Shown: positions 14,905-24,517 of the stretch, piece by piece
Numbering within the stretch: the stretch's first letter is position 1
Layout of the letters: every line of letters begins with the position of its first letter
Assembly (NCBI GenBank): GCA_947627055.1
Contig: CANQUS010000001.1
Span: forward strand, 62,001-126,000
Reading direction: 5' to 3'
From: an uncultured Clostridia bacterium
GTDB taxonomy: Bacteria > Bacillota > Clostridia > Oscillospirales > Acutalibacteraceae
DNA: 64,000 nt
Position numbers and translations under genes: made by a program
Notes under the pieces: generated by a model
Seen by the model: the letters and a program-made list of their open reading frames with translations, nothing else
The model's database searches: none
What the model was told of the DNA's origin: nothing

Positions 14905-17900
14905 ATGGATAATTTTAGAAATCAGGAGCCCTTTGCTAAGCAGGGGCTTTATGACCCGCGTTTCGAACATGACAACTGCGGCATAGGTTCTGTAGTCAAT
15001 ATCAAGGGAATAAAGTCACGTCAGGTCGTCGATAATGCCCTGAGCATTGTCGAAACCCTTGAGCACCGTGCCGGCAAGGATGCGGAGGGTAAAACAGGCG
15101 ACGGCGTTGGTATTCTTTTGCAGATCTCACATGAGTTTTTCAAGGATGCGACAGCCGAGCTTGGCTTTGACATTGGCGAAGAAAGAGATTACGGGGTCGG
15201 TATGTTTTTCTTCCCGCAAAATAATCTCAAAAGAATGCAGGCCATGAAGCTCTTTGAGATAGTTATTAAGAAGGAGGGCATGGACTTTCTCGGGTGGAGA
15301 GATGTCCCGACCAACCCATCTGTTATCGGGCAGAAAGCACTTGAGAGTATGCCTTGCATAATGCAGGCATTCGTCAAGCGCCCCGCTAATGTTGAAAAGG
15401 GACTCCCCTTCGACAGAAAGCTTTACATAGCGAGACGCGTATTCGAGCAGAGCAACGAGGAAACATATGTAGTTTCACTTTCAAGCAGGACTATCGTGTA
15501 TAAAGGTATGTTCCTTGTCAAGGAGCTTCGCAGCTTTTTCTGCGACCTGCAGAGCGAGAAATATACCTCTGCTATAGCTACTGTTCACAGCCGTTTCAGT
15601 ACGAATACGAACCCGAGCTGGCAAAAGGCTCACCCGAACCGCATCATCGTCCATAACGGCGAGATAAATACTATAACGGGCAATGCTGACAGGATGCTTG
15701 CGAGAGAGGAATCTATATCGAGCGATGTTTTCGGCGACGATATCGACAAGGTGTTCCCGATAGTCGATACAAACGGTTCGGATTCGGCGCGCCTTGATAA
15801 TTCTCTCGAGTTCATGATGATGGCGGGCGTCCCGCTTCCGCTTGCGGTTATGATAACTATCCCGGAGCCGTGGGAAAACAGCAAGACTATATCAAACGCG
15901 AGACGCGATTTTTATCAATATTATGCGACGATGATGGAACCGTGGGACGGCCCCGCGTCGATCATTTTCTCTGACGGCGACATTATGGGAGCTGTCCTCG
16001 ACAGAAACGGCTTGAGACCGTCGAGATATTATATTACAACAGACGGTTTCCTCATTCTTTCGTCTGAGGTCGGCTGTATAGATATTCCGCCCGAGAAGGT
16101 CCTCGTCAAGGAACGTCTGCGTCCGGGCAGAATGCTCCTTGTTGATACTATAAAGGGAAAGCTTATCGACGACGGGGATATTAAGGATCACTATGCTCAA
16201 AGGCAGCCCTACGGTGAATGGCTGGACAACAATTTGATTTATCTCAAGGATCTCAAGATCCCTAACAAGAATGTCACTCAGTTTGACAACGAACAACTTG
16301 TACGTCTGCAAAAAGCATTCGGTTATACATATGAACAAATCAGAACAAGCATTCTTCCTATGGCTAAGAACGGTTCTGAGCCTATCGCGGCAATGGGAGC
16401 GGACTGCCCGCTGCCTCCGCTTTCAAATGCCGATGTTCCGCTGTTTAATTACTTTAAGCAGCTCTTTGCGCAGGTCACAAATCCTCCGTTTGACGCCATT
16501 CGTGAGGAGATAGTCACCGATACAAGCGTATACATCGGCAGCGACGGTAATATCCTCAAGGAAAAGCCGGAAAACTGCCATGTTCTGAAGATAAACAATC
16601 CTATTCTCACAAATACGGATATGCTAAAAATTAAAAATCTCAACATACCGGGACTTAAAACAGAGGTAATACCGATAACATATTATAAGAATACAAACCT
16701 TGCCAAGGCTATTGAACAGCTTTACCTCAAGGCTGACAGAGCGTATAAAGACGGCGCGAATATACTTATCCTCTCCGACAGGGATGTTGACGAATATCAT
16801 GTCGCTATCCCATCGCTTCTCGCTGTTTCGGCGCTTCAGCAGCACCTTGTTTCAACTAAGAAAAGGACCTCTGTTTCAATGATCCTTGAGAGTGCGGAGC
16901 CGTGTGAGGTCCATCATTTTGCAACGCTTCTCGGCTTCGGCGCTGCAGCTATCAACCCGTATCTCGCTCAGGAGACTATACGCAGTCTCGTCGATACGGG
17001 CGCCCTCGATAAGGATTACTATGCGGCTGTATATGACTATAACGCTTCTATTCTTCACGGCATTGTCAAGATAGCTTCTAAAATGGGTATATCAACTATC
17101 AGGTCGTACCTCGGCTCTAAGATCTTTGAGGCTATAGGTATTTCCAAAGAGGTCATCGACAAATACTTTACAAACACGGTAAGCCGTGTCGGCGGCATCA
17201 CGCTTGACGATATAAGCAAACGCTCGGAGAAGCTCCATGCGTCCGCTTTTGACCCGCTTGACCTCAATGTGCTTCTTGAGGTCAACAGCGCCGGCAGCCA
17301 TAAGCTGAGAAGTGGTAAGGAGGATCATCTCTACAATCCGGAAACTATACACCTTCTCCAGGAATCTACGAGAACTTGCAACTATGAAATGTTTAAGAAG
17401 TATTCCGAGGCTGTCAACAGAGAGGACCGACACATGAACCTTAGAAGCCTTCTCGAGTTTAACTACCCCGATGACGGCGGTATTCCTATCGACGAGGTCG
17501 AGAGCGTGGAGAGTATATGCCATAGGTTTAAAACAGGCGCGATGTCCTACGGTTCTATATCTCAGGAGGCTCATGAAACAATGGCTATCGCCATGAATAT
17601 TATCGGCGGCAAGTCAAATTCGGGCGAGGGCGGCGAGGATATAGAACGCCTTACCGTAGGTAAGGACGGCATCAACCGCTGCTCCGCTATTAAGCAGGTC
17701 GCGTCAGGACGTTTCGGCGTTACATCCGAATACCTTGTCAGCGCACAGGAGATACAGATCAAAATGGCTCAGGGCGCGAAGCCCGGCGAGGGTGGCCATC
17801 TCCCCGGTAAAAAGGTTTATCCGTGGATAGCGAAAACAAGACATTCGACACCGGGTGTAGGTCTTATTTCTCCTCCGCCTCATCATGACATATATTCTAT

Positions 17901-19467
17901 TGAGGATCTTGCACAGCTTATATATGACCTCAAAAACGCTAACCAGAACGCTCGGATCTCCGTTAAGCTTGTTTCCGAGGCGGGTGTCGGTACTATAGCC
18001 GCCGGTGTCGCGAAAGCAGGAGCGGGTGTTGTATTGATCTCCGGCTATGATGGCGGTACGGGCGCCGCTCCGAGAAATTCTATATACAATGCCGGTCTGC
18101 CATGGGAGCTTGGACTGGCGGAAACACATCAGACGCTCATAATGAACGGCTTGCGTTCTAAGGTAGTTATAGAAACAGACGGTAAGCTTATGACCGGACG
18201 CGACGTTCTTGTCGCGGCACTTCTCGGCGCGGAGGAATACGGCTTTGCTACCGCTCCGCTTGTCACAATGGGCTGCGTAATGATGCGTGTATGCAATCTT
18301 GATACCTGCCCTGTTGGTATAGCTACTCAAAATCCGGAGCTTCGCAAGAAATTCAGAGGCAAGCCCGAGTATGTTATCAATTTTATGCACTTTATCGCTC
18401 AGGAGCTGCGTGAATATATGGCAAAGCTCGGTATCAGAACGGTAGATGAGCTTGTCGGACGTTCGGATCTTCTCAGGGTCAAGGAATCTGAGTTAAAATC
18501 AAAGGGCAGCAAGCTCGACTTGACCAATATCCTTAACAATCCGTATGTCGGGTCTGACGCCGCGAGAACCTTTGTGCCTGCTGACAAGTATGATTTTGAG
18601 CTTGAAAAAACCGTAGATGAAAAGGTCATACTGAGGAAGATGGCTTCCGCGCTTAAAAATAAAACAAAAAAGACTATAGAAATAGATGTCACAAATACAG
18701 ACCGTACTGTCGGTACTATATTCGGCTCGGAGATCACAAGGCACTATCATGACGACACGCTTGACGATGACTTCTATGTCGTAAAATGCAACGGCGCGGG
18801 CGGTCAGAGCTTCGGCGCATTTATTCCCAAGGGACTTACGCTTGAGCTTGAGGGAGACAGCAACGACTACTTCGGCAAGGGACTTTCGGGCGGCAAGCTC
18901 TGTGTATATCCTCCCAAGGGTTCGAGCTTTAAAAGAGATGAGAATATCATTATCGGTAATGTTGCCTTATATGGCGCGACGAGCGGTAAGGCATTTATCA
19001 GCGGTGTCGCCGGCGAACGTTTTTGTGTAAGGAACTCGGGAGCGATCGCTGTCGTAGAAGGTGTAGGCGACCACGGCTGTGAATATATGACCGGCGGCAG
19101 GGTAGTCGTTCTCGGCAAAACAGGCAAAAACTTTGCCGCGGGCATGAGCGGAGGTATTGCTTATGTCCTGGACGAGGACTCCGACCTGTACATGAAGATG
19201 AACAAGGAGCTTGTCACTATCAGCGGTGTCAAGAGCAAGTACGATATTGCCGAGCTGAGGGGGATAATTCAGGAGCACGTCGAGGCAACAGGTTCACCCA
19301 AGGGCAAGAAGATACTTGAAAACTTTGAGCAGTATCTGCCGAAATTCAAGAAAATTCTTCCGAATGATTACGCTAAAATGCTTCAGGCTATATTCGTGAT
19401 GGAAGAAAAGGGCATGAGTCCTGAGCAGGCAAAAATCGAAGCGTTTTACGCAAGCACAAGAAAGTAA
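14905..19467 (+). CDS. gltB: Glutamate synthase, large subunit
   Basis: A 1520-aa enzyme that makes two glutamates from glutamine and 2-oxoglutarate. A short propeptide ends before the Ntn nucleophile Cys25 (HDNCGIG). The glutaminase class II domain (to about residue 430) is followed by the central domain, the FMN/2-oxoglutarate synthase domain (about 800-1190) with GAKPGEGGHLPG and the Fe-S cysteines in MMRVCNLDTCPVG, and the C-terminal beta-helix GXGXG domain (about 1240-1500). AAAGGAGAAG precedes the ATG. It forms an operon with gltD, 14 bp downstream. Confidence 0.98.
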   Translation: MDNFRNQEPFAKQGLYDPRFEHDNCGIGSVVNIKGIKSRQVVDNALSIVETLEHRAGKDAEGKTGDGVGILLQISHEFFKDATAELGFDIGEERDYGVGMFFFPQNNLKRMQAMKLFEIVIKKEGMDFLGWRDVPTNPSVIGQKALESMPCIMQAFVKRPANVEKGLPFDRKLYIARRVFEQSNEETYVVSLSSRTIVYKGMFLVKELRSFFCDLQSEKYTSAIATVHSRFSTNTNPSWQKAHPNRIIVHNGEINTITGNADRMLAREESISSDVFGDDIDKVFPIVDTNGSDSARLDNSLEFMMMAGVPLPLAVMITIPEPWENSKTISNARRDFYQYYATMMEPWDGPASIIFSDGDIMGAVLDRNGLRPSRYYITTDGFLILSSEVGCIDIPPEKVLVKERLRPGRMLLVDTIKGKLIDDGDIKDHYAQRQPYGEWLDNNLIYLKDLKIPNKNVTQFDNEQLVRLQKAFGYTYEQIRTSILPMAKNGSEPIAAMGADCPLPPLSNADVPLFNYFKQLFAQVTNPPFDAIREEIVTDTSVYIGSDGNILKEKPENCHVLKINNPILTNTDMLKIKNLNIPGLKTEVIPITYYKNTNLAKAIEQLYLKADRAYKDGANILILSDRDVDEYHVAIPSLLAVSALQQHLVSTKKRTSVSMILESAEPCEVHHFATLLGFGAAAINPYLAQETIRSLVDTGALDKDYYAAVYDYNASILHGIVKIASKMGISTIRSYLGSKIFEAIGISKEVIDKYFTNTVSRVGGITLDDISKRSEKLHASAFDPLDLNVLLEVNSAGSHKLRSGKEDHLYNPETIHLLQESTRTCNYEMFKKYSEAVNREDRHMNLRSLLEFNYPDDGGIPIDEVESVESICHRFKTGAMSYGSISQEAHETMAIAMNIIGGKSNSGEGGEDIERLTVGKDGINRCSAIKQVASGRFGVTSEYLVSAQEIQIKMAQGAKPGEGGHLPGKKVYPWIAKTRHSTPGVGLISPPPHHDIYSIEDLAQLIYDLKNANQNARISVKLVSEAGVGTIAAGVAKAGAGVVLISGYDGGTGAAPRNSIYNAGLPWELGLAETHQTLIMNGLRSKVVIETDGKLMTGRDVLVAALLGAEEYGFATAPLVTMGCVMMRVCNLDTCPVGIATQNPELRKKFRGKPEYVINFMHFIAQELREYMAKLGIRTVDELVGRSDLLRVKESELKSKGSKLDLTNILNNPYVGSDAARTFVPADKYDFELEKTVDEKVILRKMASALKNKTKKTIEIDVTNTDRTVGTIFGSEITRHYHDDTLDDDFYVVKCNGAGGQSFGAFIPKGLTLELEGDSNDYFGKGLSGGKLCVYPPKGSSFKRDENIIIGNVALYGATSGKAFISGVAGERFCVRNSGAIAVVEGVGDHGCEYMTGGRVVVLGKTGKNFAAGMSGGIAYVLDEDSDLYMKMNKELVTISGVKSKYDIAELRGIIQEHVEATGSPKGKKILENFEQYLPKFKKILPNDYAKMLQAIFVMEEKGMSPEQAKIEAFYASTRK

Positions 19468-19481
19468 GGGAGGCGGATAAA

Positions 19482-20972
19482 ATGGCTAAACCAACAGGTT
19501 TTTTGGAATATGAGAGAAAAAACAATCCGGGCGTTGAGCCTCTTGAGAGAATAAAAAGCTTTAACGAGTTTCACACACCTATGTCTGCTGACGAGCGCCG
19601 TCAGCAGGCGGCAAGGTGTATGGACTGCGGTGTGCCGTTTTGCCAGAACGGACAGCCGATAATGGGAATGGTTTCAGGCTGTCCGCTCAACAATCTCATA
19701 CCCGAGTGGAACGAGCTTGTATACACAGGTGAATTTGACGCTGCCGCCCACCGTCTGTTGATCACAAATAATTTTCCCGAGTTTACATCGAGGGTTTGTC
19801 CCGCGCTTTGCGAGGCTGCCTGTACCTGCGGGCTCAACGGAAAACCGGTAAGCGTCAAGGAGAATGAAAACTTCATTGTCGAAAATGCGTTTCGTACGGG
19901 CGTGATAAAGCCAAATCCTCCAAAGGTCAGAACGGGCAAGAGAGTCGCCGTTATCGGTTCGGGACCGTCGGGCCTTGCCTGCGCGGCACAGCTCAATATG
20001 AGAGGCCACAGTGTGACCGTATATGAAAAAGACGACCGTGTAGGCGGACTGCTCATGTACGGTATACCGAATATGAAGCTCGAAAAGCACGTTATTGACA
20101 GACGTGTCGAGCTGATGAAAGCCGAGGGAGTAAGCTTTGTTACAAACGCTAATGTAGGTGGAAATATTGACGCAGGGTCAATAATGGACGAATATGATGC
20201 GGTCGTTCTCGCCTGCGGAGCGGGCAATCCGCGCGACATCAACGCCCCCGGCAGAGATGCAAACGGAATTTACTTTGCGGTCGATTTTCTGACATCGACA
20301 ACAAAAAGTCTCCTTGATTCAAATCTTGAGGATAACAGCTATATTTCCGCTAAGGATAAGAATGTAGTGATTATTGGCGGCGGAGATACGGGAAACGACT
20401 GCGTAGGCACATCTATTCGTCACGGCTGCAAATCGGTCGTCCAGCTTGAGATGATGCCTAAGCTGCCGGATACAAGAGCTGAAAACAACTCATGGCCCGA
20501 GTGGCCTCGCGTCTGTAAGACTGACTACGGTCAGGAAGAGGCGATCACCCTATTCGGTTCGGATCCTCGCCGCTATCAAACAACGGTCAAGGAGTTTGTA
20601 AAGGACGATAATGGAAATCTCAAGGGTGTTGTGACAGTAAATGTTCAGTTTGTCAAGGACGAAAATTCGGGAAGAAACGTAATGCAGACAGTAGAAGGCT
20701 CAGAACAGTATATTGAAGCGGAGCTTGTTCTGATCGCTGCCGGATTTTTAGGACCTAAGCCGTACGTTGTTGAAGCGTTCGGCGTTGAAACGAACGCGCG
20801 CAGCAACGTTGCGACGGAAACCGGCAAATATATGACGAATGTTGACAAGGTATTCACAGCCGGTGATATGCATAGGGGTCAATCTCTTGTGGTCTGGGCG
20901 ATAAGAGAGGGCAGAGATGCCGCCGCTGATGTTGACGAATATCTTATGGGTTATACGAGCTTAAAGGATTAA
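19482..20972 (+). CDS. gltD: Glutamate synthase, small subunit
   Basis: A 496-aa FAD/NADPH-dependent subunit that passes electrons to GltB. The N-terminal domain carries Cys clusters for low-potential [4Fe-4S] centres (CMDCGVPFCQ and CPALCEAACTC). It is followed by the FAD dinucleotide-binding site (GSGPSGLACAAQL, about 157-169) and a second nucleotide-binding fold (IGGGDTGNDC, about 298-307). It ends before a terminator at 20980. Confidence 0.98.
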   Translation: MAKPTGFLEYERKNNPGVEPLERIKSFNEFHTPMSADERRQQAARCMDCGVPFCQNGQPIMGMVSGCPLNNLIPEWNELVYTGEFDAAAHRLLITNNFPEFTSRVCPALCEAACTCGLNGKPVSVKENENFIVENAFRTGVIKPNPPKVRTGKRVAVIGSGPSGLACAAQLNMRGHSVTVYEKDDRVGGLLMYGIPNMKLEKHVIDRRVELMKAEGVSFVTNANVGGNIDAGSIMDEYDAVVLACGAGNPRDINAPGRDANGIYFAVDFLTSTTKSLLDSNLEDNSYISAKDKNVVIIGGGDTGNDCVGTSIRHGCKSVVQLEMMPKLPDTRAENNSWPEWPRVCKTDYGQEEAITLFGSDPRRYQTTVKEFVKDDNGNLKGVVTVNVQFVKDENSGRNVMQTVEGSEQYIEAELVLIAAGFLGPKPYVVEAFGVETNARSNVATETGKYMTNVDKVFTAGDMHRGQSLVVWAIREGRDAAADVDEYLMGYTSLKD

Positions 20973-20979
20973 GCGTTTA

Positions 20980-21013
20980 AAGGGGCTGCACGATAGGTGC
21001 AGTCCTTTTTGAA
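20980..21013 (+). terminator. Terminator after gltD
   Basis: AAGGGGCTGCAC and GTGCAGTCCTTT form a stem with loop GATAG, followed by TTTTGAAT. Confidence 0.85.
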
Positions 21014-21112
21014 TAGACTTAGACATTCTCGACTTTAAAAGAAGATTTTTTATAATTGTATGTTGTTCTAAGTGTTGCGGATCGATTTTGCTTATATGAG
21101 AGGAGAGACTTT

Positions 21113-21343
21113 ATGCGCGAGGGAAAGGCTTATGACGGTGTTTCGCCTATATTCGTGAAATCTAAAAGATGGACACAGCAATTTGATGAACTTTGGAAAA
21201 TGCTCGTACCTGACAAAGGTCACGCATTTACTGTTCAGGGTGAAGTGATCAGGATCGTAGGCAAGGTTACCCGCGAGATCCTTGATAACGGTTCTATAAA
21301 TTGGGACAGTGAATATGAAAAGCTGACGCAGGCTCTACCGTAA
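21113..21343 (+). CDS. Hypothetical protein, N-terminal part (split by in-frame TAA)
   Basis: A 76-aa frame starting MREGKAYDGVSP behind GAGGAGAG. It contains a GEVIRIVGKVTREILDNG segment and no signal or membrane part. The stop is TAA at 21341-21343. The same frame stays open for 55 codons after this stop, with matching codon use, and appears to continue the same protein. The likely reading is a single about 130-aa gene broken by a nonsense codon; separate translation of both parts is possible. Function unknown. Confidence 0.6.
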   Translation: MREGKAYDGVSPIFVKSKRWTQQFDELWKMLVPDKGHAFTVQGEVIRIVGKVTREILDNGSINWDSEYEKLTQALP

Positions 21344-21352
21344 TACTTTAAT

Positions 21353-21511
21353 ATGGACAACTTTTCGGATAAGGAAGCCGTGGAACCGGCAACGGGTGTC
21401 TGTGCAGACAGCAGTAGGGACGAGCTATACAGGCTTACGGAACTTACGGTGAAATGGGTTATTTCCAATCCCGAACCGATAAAGCTCGAAAAGGTCGAAT
21501 ACACAAGATAA
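21353..21511 (+). pseudogene. Hypothetical protein, C-terminal part after in-frame TAA
   Basis: This is in the same frame as 21113-21343, three codons after its TAA. Its ATG has no Shine-Dalgarno sequence. The 52-aa translation begins MDNFSDKE and ends in a helix-like part (RDELYRLTELTVKWVISNPEPI). It is best read as the detached C-terminal part of the upstream gene. It is independent only if translational coupling or stop readthrough occurs. Confidence 0.5.
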
Positions 21512-21565
21512 TTAAGCTCAAATCAAAATAACAGCCGCAGGTTAGTATTGAATTGCGATTTTTTA

Positions 21566-21594
21566 TTGTGAAAAAGCCTGCTGTGTGATATTAT
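21566..21594 (+). promoter_or_regulatory. Promoter for mtaB
   Basis: TTGTGA (21566-21571), 17-bp spacer, TATTAT (21589-21594), 33 bp upstream of mtaB. Confidence 0.65.
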
Positions 21595-21627
21595 TAAACA
21601 AGATCAAATTGCAAAAGGTGAACGTAA

Positions 21628-22920
21628 ATGTTGGCAAAGGTTATAACCCTCGGATGTAAGGTAAATCAATATGAATCGGAGGCTATGCTAAATAGTCTCA
21701 ACGCCGCAGGATTTTCTACGGCGGAGGATCATGAACACGCTGATATAATAGTTATCAATTCCTGTGCTGTAACAGGCGTAAGTGAACAGAAAACTCAGAA
21801 GATAGTTCGGCGCGAAAGACGAAATAATCCAAATTCGGTGATAGTTTTGACGGGATGTGTTCCGCAGGCGTTCCCCAATATAGGCGATAAGTACCTCGAG
21901 GCTGATATAATACTCGGCAATAAGAGCCGCTCCGCTCTTGTACCCGCTGTCGAGAGGTTCCTTGAAAGCCATATGAGGTCTGTAATGATTGAAGAATACG
22001 GCAAGTCGGACAGGTATGAGGAATTAAGCGTTCCGTCGTACCAAAAGCGTACCCGTGCATTCATAAAAATTGAGGATGGCTGCAACCGCTTTTGCTCATA
22101 TTGCATAATTCCTTATGCCAGGGGCAGAGTGCGTTCACGCTCACTTGATGATATTACAAGTGAGGTGAAGGCTCTCGCGCGAGCGGGTTATACCGAGATA
22201 GTCCTCGTCGGCATAAATCTGTCCTGCTACGGAAGCGACATTGGCTTGGACCTTTGTGATGCAGTTGAGGCGGTATGTGGTGTTTCGGGGATAAGTCGTG
22301 TCCGTTTAGGCTCGCTTGAGCCTGAGCTGATGGGTTATGACGTTTTGAATCGCTTGAAAAAACAGTCGAAGCTCTGTCCGCAGTTTCATCTGTCACTTCA
22401 AAGCGGCTGTGACGAAACGCTAAAGCGAATGAATCGCAAATACACAACTGACGATTATGCCGAAATCGTTGATAATATACGCTCGATTTTTGATAACCCG
22501 TCTGTCACGACAGATATTATGACAGGCTTTCCGGGTGAAACCGAGGAGGAGTTTGAGCAGTCTCTTAGATTTGCGGAGAAAATCGCGTTTGCAAAGGTAC
22601 ATATCTTTCCGTACTCACGCAGAAAGGGTACGGTCGCAGACCAATCGCCGGATCAGATCCCGAACGAAATCAAAAAGCAGCGCGCCGCCGCGATGTCAAG
22701 AATAGCCGAAAAAAGCAGGCGCGCATTTCTGCAGTCACAGGTTGGTCTGGTTCAGGAGGTATTGCCCGAAACTCGCACGAAGGACGGACTTTTCGAGGGC
22801 TATACGAAAAATTATACCCCCGTTCTTATAGATTGTGACAAAGATATGTGCGGATGTACAATTCTTGCTAAGCTGACGGATGTCAAGGGAGATTACTGTA
22901 TGGGTAAAATTATCGTCTAA
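21628..22920 (+). CDS. mtaB: tRNA (t6A37) methylthiotransferase MtaB
   Basis: A 430-aa radical SAM enzyme that adds a methylthio group to t6A at tRNA position 37. The N-terminal UPF0004 domain starts TLGCKVNQYES with the first auxiliary-cluster Cys; further ligands are NSCAVT and TGCVPQ. The radical SAM motif is DGCNRFCSYC, and a C-terminal TRAM-like domain closes the protein. GCKVNQ and the length identify MtaB rather than MiaB. AAAGGTGAAC precedes the ATG. Confidence 0.95.
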   Translation: MLAKVITLGCKVNQYESEAMLNSLNAAGFSTAEDHEHADIIVINSCAVTGVSEQKTQKIVRRERRNNPNSVIVLTGCVPQAFPNIGDKYLEADIILGNKSRSALVPAVERFLESHMRSVMIEEYGKSDRYEELSVPSYQKRTRAFIKIEDGCNRFCSYCIIPYARGRVRSRSLDDITSEVKALARAGYTEIVLVGINLSCYGSDIGLDLCDAVEAVCGVSGISRVRLGSLEPELMGYDVLNRLKKQSKLCPQFHLSLQSGCDETLKRMNRKYTTDDYAEIVDNIRSIFDNPSVTTDIMTGFPGETEEEFEQSLRFAEKIAFAKVHIFPYSRRKGTVADQSPDQIPNEIKKQRAAAMSRIAEKSRRAFLQSQVGLVQEVLPETRTKDGLFEGYTKNYTPVLIDCDKDMCGCTILAKLTDVKGDYCMGKIIV

Positions 22921-23016
22921 GACCGCAAATGCGGGACAAAACTGCTTGATTTTTGTGTTGAAGTACATTTAGAGCCTTTAGAAAAACCGATTTGTGCAAT
23001 AATCCGATTATATCCC

Positions 23017-23045
23017 TTGACTTTTTGTTTAAAATAGATTATTAT
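23017..23045 (+). promoter_or_regulatory. Sigma-A promoter for the 50-aa membrane protein
   Basis: TTGACT (23017-23022), 17-bp spacer, TATTAT (23040-23045). Confidence 0.75.
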
Positions 23046-23087
23046 AAAGTTAAGTTAATCGTACTAAATAACGGAGGTGCTTTTATA

Positions 23088-23240
23088 ATGAATTTCAAAA
23101 AGAATTTTGGTTGGATCATTGCTGTTGTAGCAGGTGTCGCGGCTGTTACCGCCGCTGTTACCGCATTCCTTATCTTCAAGGACAAAAAGAAAAAGGATGA
23201 GGAAGAACTTGAACATTATCTTGACTGTTCAATTCAATAA
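23088..23240 (+). CDS. 50-aa single-pass membrane protein
   Basis: MNFKKNFG is followed by an Ala/Val-rich transmembrane helix (about residues 8-30), the basic stretch KDKKKKDEEEL and an acidic tail. The start is set by ACGGAGGTG; the upstream in-frame extension to 22992 has no support. It has its own promoter and a strong terminator, so it is a stand-alone expressed gene. I recognise no named family. The charged tail should face the cytosol. Confidence 0.75.
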   Translation: MNFKKNFGWIIAVVAGVAAVTAAVTAFLIFKDKKKKDEEELEHYLDCSIQ

Positions 23241-23253
23241 TTACAGGAGTTAG

Positions 23254-23292
23254 GCGCGTGTACGTATTGATATACGGTACACGCGCTTTTTT
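23254..23292 (+). terminator. Terminator after the small membrane gene
   Basis: GCGCGTGTAC (23254-23263) pairs with GTACACGCGC (23277-23286), followed by TTTTTTAT. Its arms also lie directly after the convergent VOC gene. Confidence 0.9.
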
Positions 23293-23674
23293 ATATGGTA
23301 AGCTCGATTTGATTGTTTTCTATATCAAGCAGGCAACTTTCATAGTAGCCGTCACCCGTTGTTCTCGGATCGCTTATTACATTATAGCCGTCATGTCTGA
23401 GTTTCTCTGTAAGCGTATCGACGGCTTCCCTGCTGCCCAGACTGAACGCTATATGTATAAATCCCGTTCTGTTTAGCGGCTTTTGTGAGTTTTCCATATC
23501 AGGTCTTGTCATAAGCTCAAGTCGAGCGCCATTGTCAAATGACAGAAAGTATGACATGAAATTTGTTTTAAAATTACAGTAAAGTTTACTGCATTCAGCA
23601 TTAAAGTATTTAACAAAAAATTTCTTTACTTTTTCCAAATCGTTCACATACATTGCAATATGCTCTATATACAT
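23291..23674 (-). CDS. VOC (glyoxalase/bleomycin-resistance) family protein
   Basis: A 127-aa single vicinal-oxygen-chelate domain. HIAMYVNDLEKVKKFF opens the first beta-alpha-beta module; GFIHIAFSLGSREAVD starts the second; GYYESCLLDIENNQIELTI ends it. The metal positions are His5 and His75-like, with Glu in the last strand (NQIELTI). The substrate cannot be told. I use ATG at 23674 behind TTGGAG. It is the last gene of a pfkB-trmB-VOC unit. Confidence 0.85.
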   Translation of the reverse strand: MYIEHIAMYVNDLEKVKKFFVKYFNAECSKLYCNFKTNFMSYFLSFDNGARLELMTRPDMENSQKPLNRTGFIHIAFSLGSREAVDTLTEKLRHDGYNVISDPRTTGDGYYESCLLDIENNQIELTI

Positions 23675-23695
23675 AATTATCCACTCCAAAATTTA

Positions 23696-24487
23696 TTATT
23701 TTATTATTCTGTCACGGCCCTCAAATTCAGAGCCTATCTTCAGCTCGTTATATATTTCTGAGCCGAAACGGTCACGAAGCTTTAAAAGATATATGTCGTT
23801 ATGTATGTGTTCGGTAATTATATCGACTATAAGCGGGTTATTAGTAACGGAAGCTATCCATTCACAGCTTTCGTTATTTTGATTTGCGACAAGTATTTCC
23901 CTGCTGTCGCATGAGAGCATCAGCCTCGAGCAGTCTCCGAACGGTTTGCGGCCGTGAGAAAAGACGCGGCAGCTTATGTTGTCGGTGTTTAGCTCATAAA
24001 AAGAAAATACAGTTACATTAACACCAATGTCTGCAGCCTTATTAAGTGCATCCTTTAGACAATGAATATCAATGCCGGTGTTTATAAAGACCTCGCTCTT
24101 AGAGTCAGCTATCATTTCCTCCGCACGGGCGATTATTGTCTTGAAGCCTTTGAAGGTCGCGAGCCGCTCCTCAAATCGGTTGTCGGAATATTTAGTCAGA
24201 ATTTTTTCTGCAAGCTCTGTGTTTGCGGTATATTCCTCTCGCAGCCTTTTAAAAATAACCGAGGGCGGTTGAGCGATATATTCCGAGCCGCTGTCGTGAA
24301 GCTGCAGTATGATGCCCTTATCGTACATATGCTCAAGCGCGTTGTATACTGATGGGCGGGATATGGCAATTTTTTTTGCTATTTGATACCCCGATTTTGC
24401 GCCGTCAAGAAGCACTATATAAATTTCCGCCTCAAGGCGAGAAAATCCGAGGTTTTTAAGGCATACTATCATTTTTTCTTTATCCAT
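23696..24487 (-). CDS. TrmB-family transcriptional regulator
   Basis: A 263-aa DNA-binding regulator. The N-terminal winged HTH reads NLGFSRLEAEIYIVLLDGAKSGYQIAKKI followed by SRPSVYNALEHM, typical of TrmB. A coiled linker leads to a C-terminal domain that looks like the TrmB effector-binding/phospholipase-D-like part (FKGFKTIIARAEEMI, then SEVFINTG). Members often sense sugars. It lies between a broken sugar kinase and a VOC gene. A palindrome upstream of pfkB and a half-site just before this gene are operator candidates. ATG at 24487 follows GGGAGA. Confidence 0.85.
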   Translation of the reverse strand: MDKEKMIVCLKNLGFSRLEAEIYIVLLDGAKSGYQIAKKIAISRPSVYNALEHMYDKGIILQLHDSGSEYIAQPPSVIFKRLREEYTANTELAEKILTKYSDNRFEERLATFKGFKTIIARAEEMIADSKSEVFINTGIDIHCLKDALNKAADIGVNVTVFSFYELNTDNISCRVFSHGRKPFGDCSRLMLSCDSREILVANQNNESCEWIASVTNNPLIVDIITEHIHNDIYLLKLRDRFGSEIYNELKIGSEFEGRDRIIK

Positions 24488-24517
24488 ATTATCTCCCATA
24501 AGCTATGCAACTTTTCT

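Noticed and set aside
15892..19278. Many frames of 100-230 aa antisense to gltB
   Set aside because: gltB is a clear 1520-aa gene with biased codons; the antisense frames have no ribosome sites and no family features.
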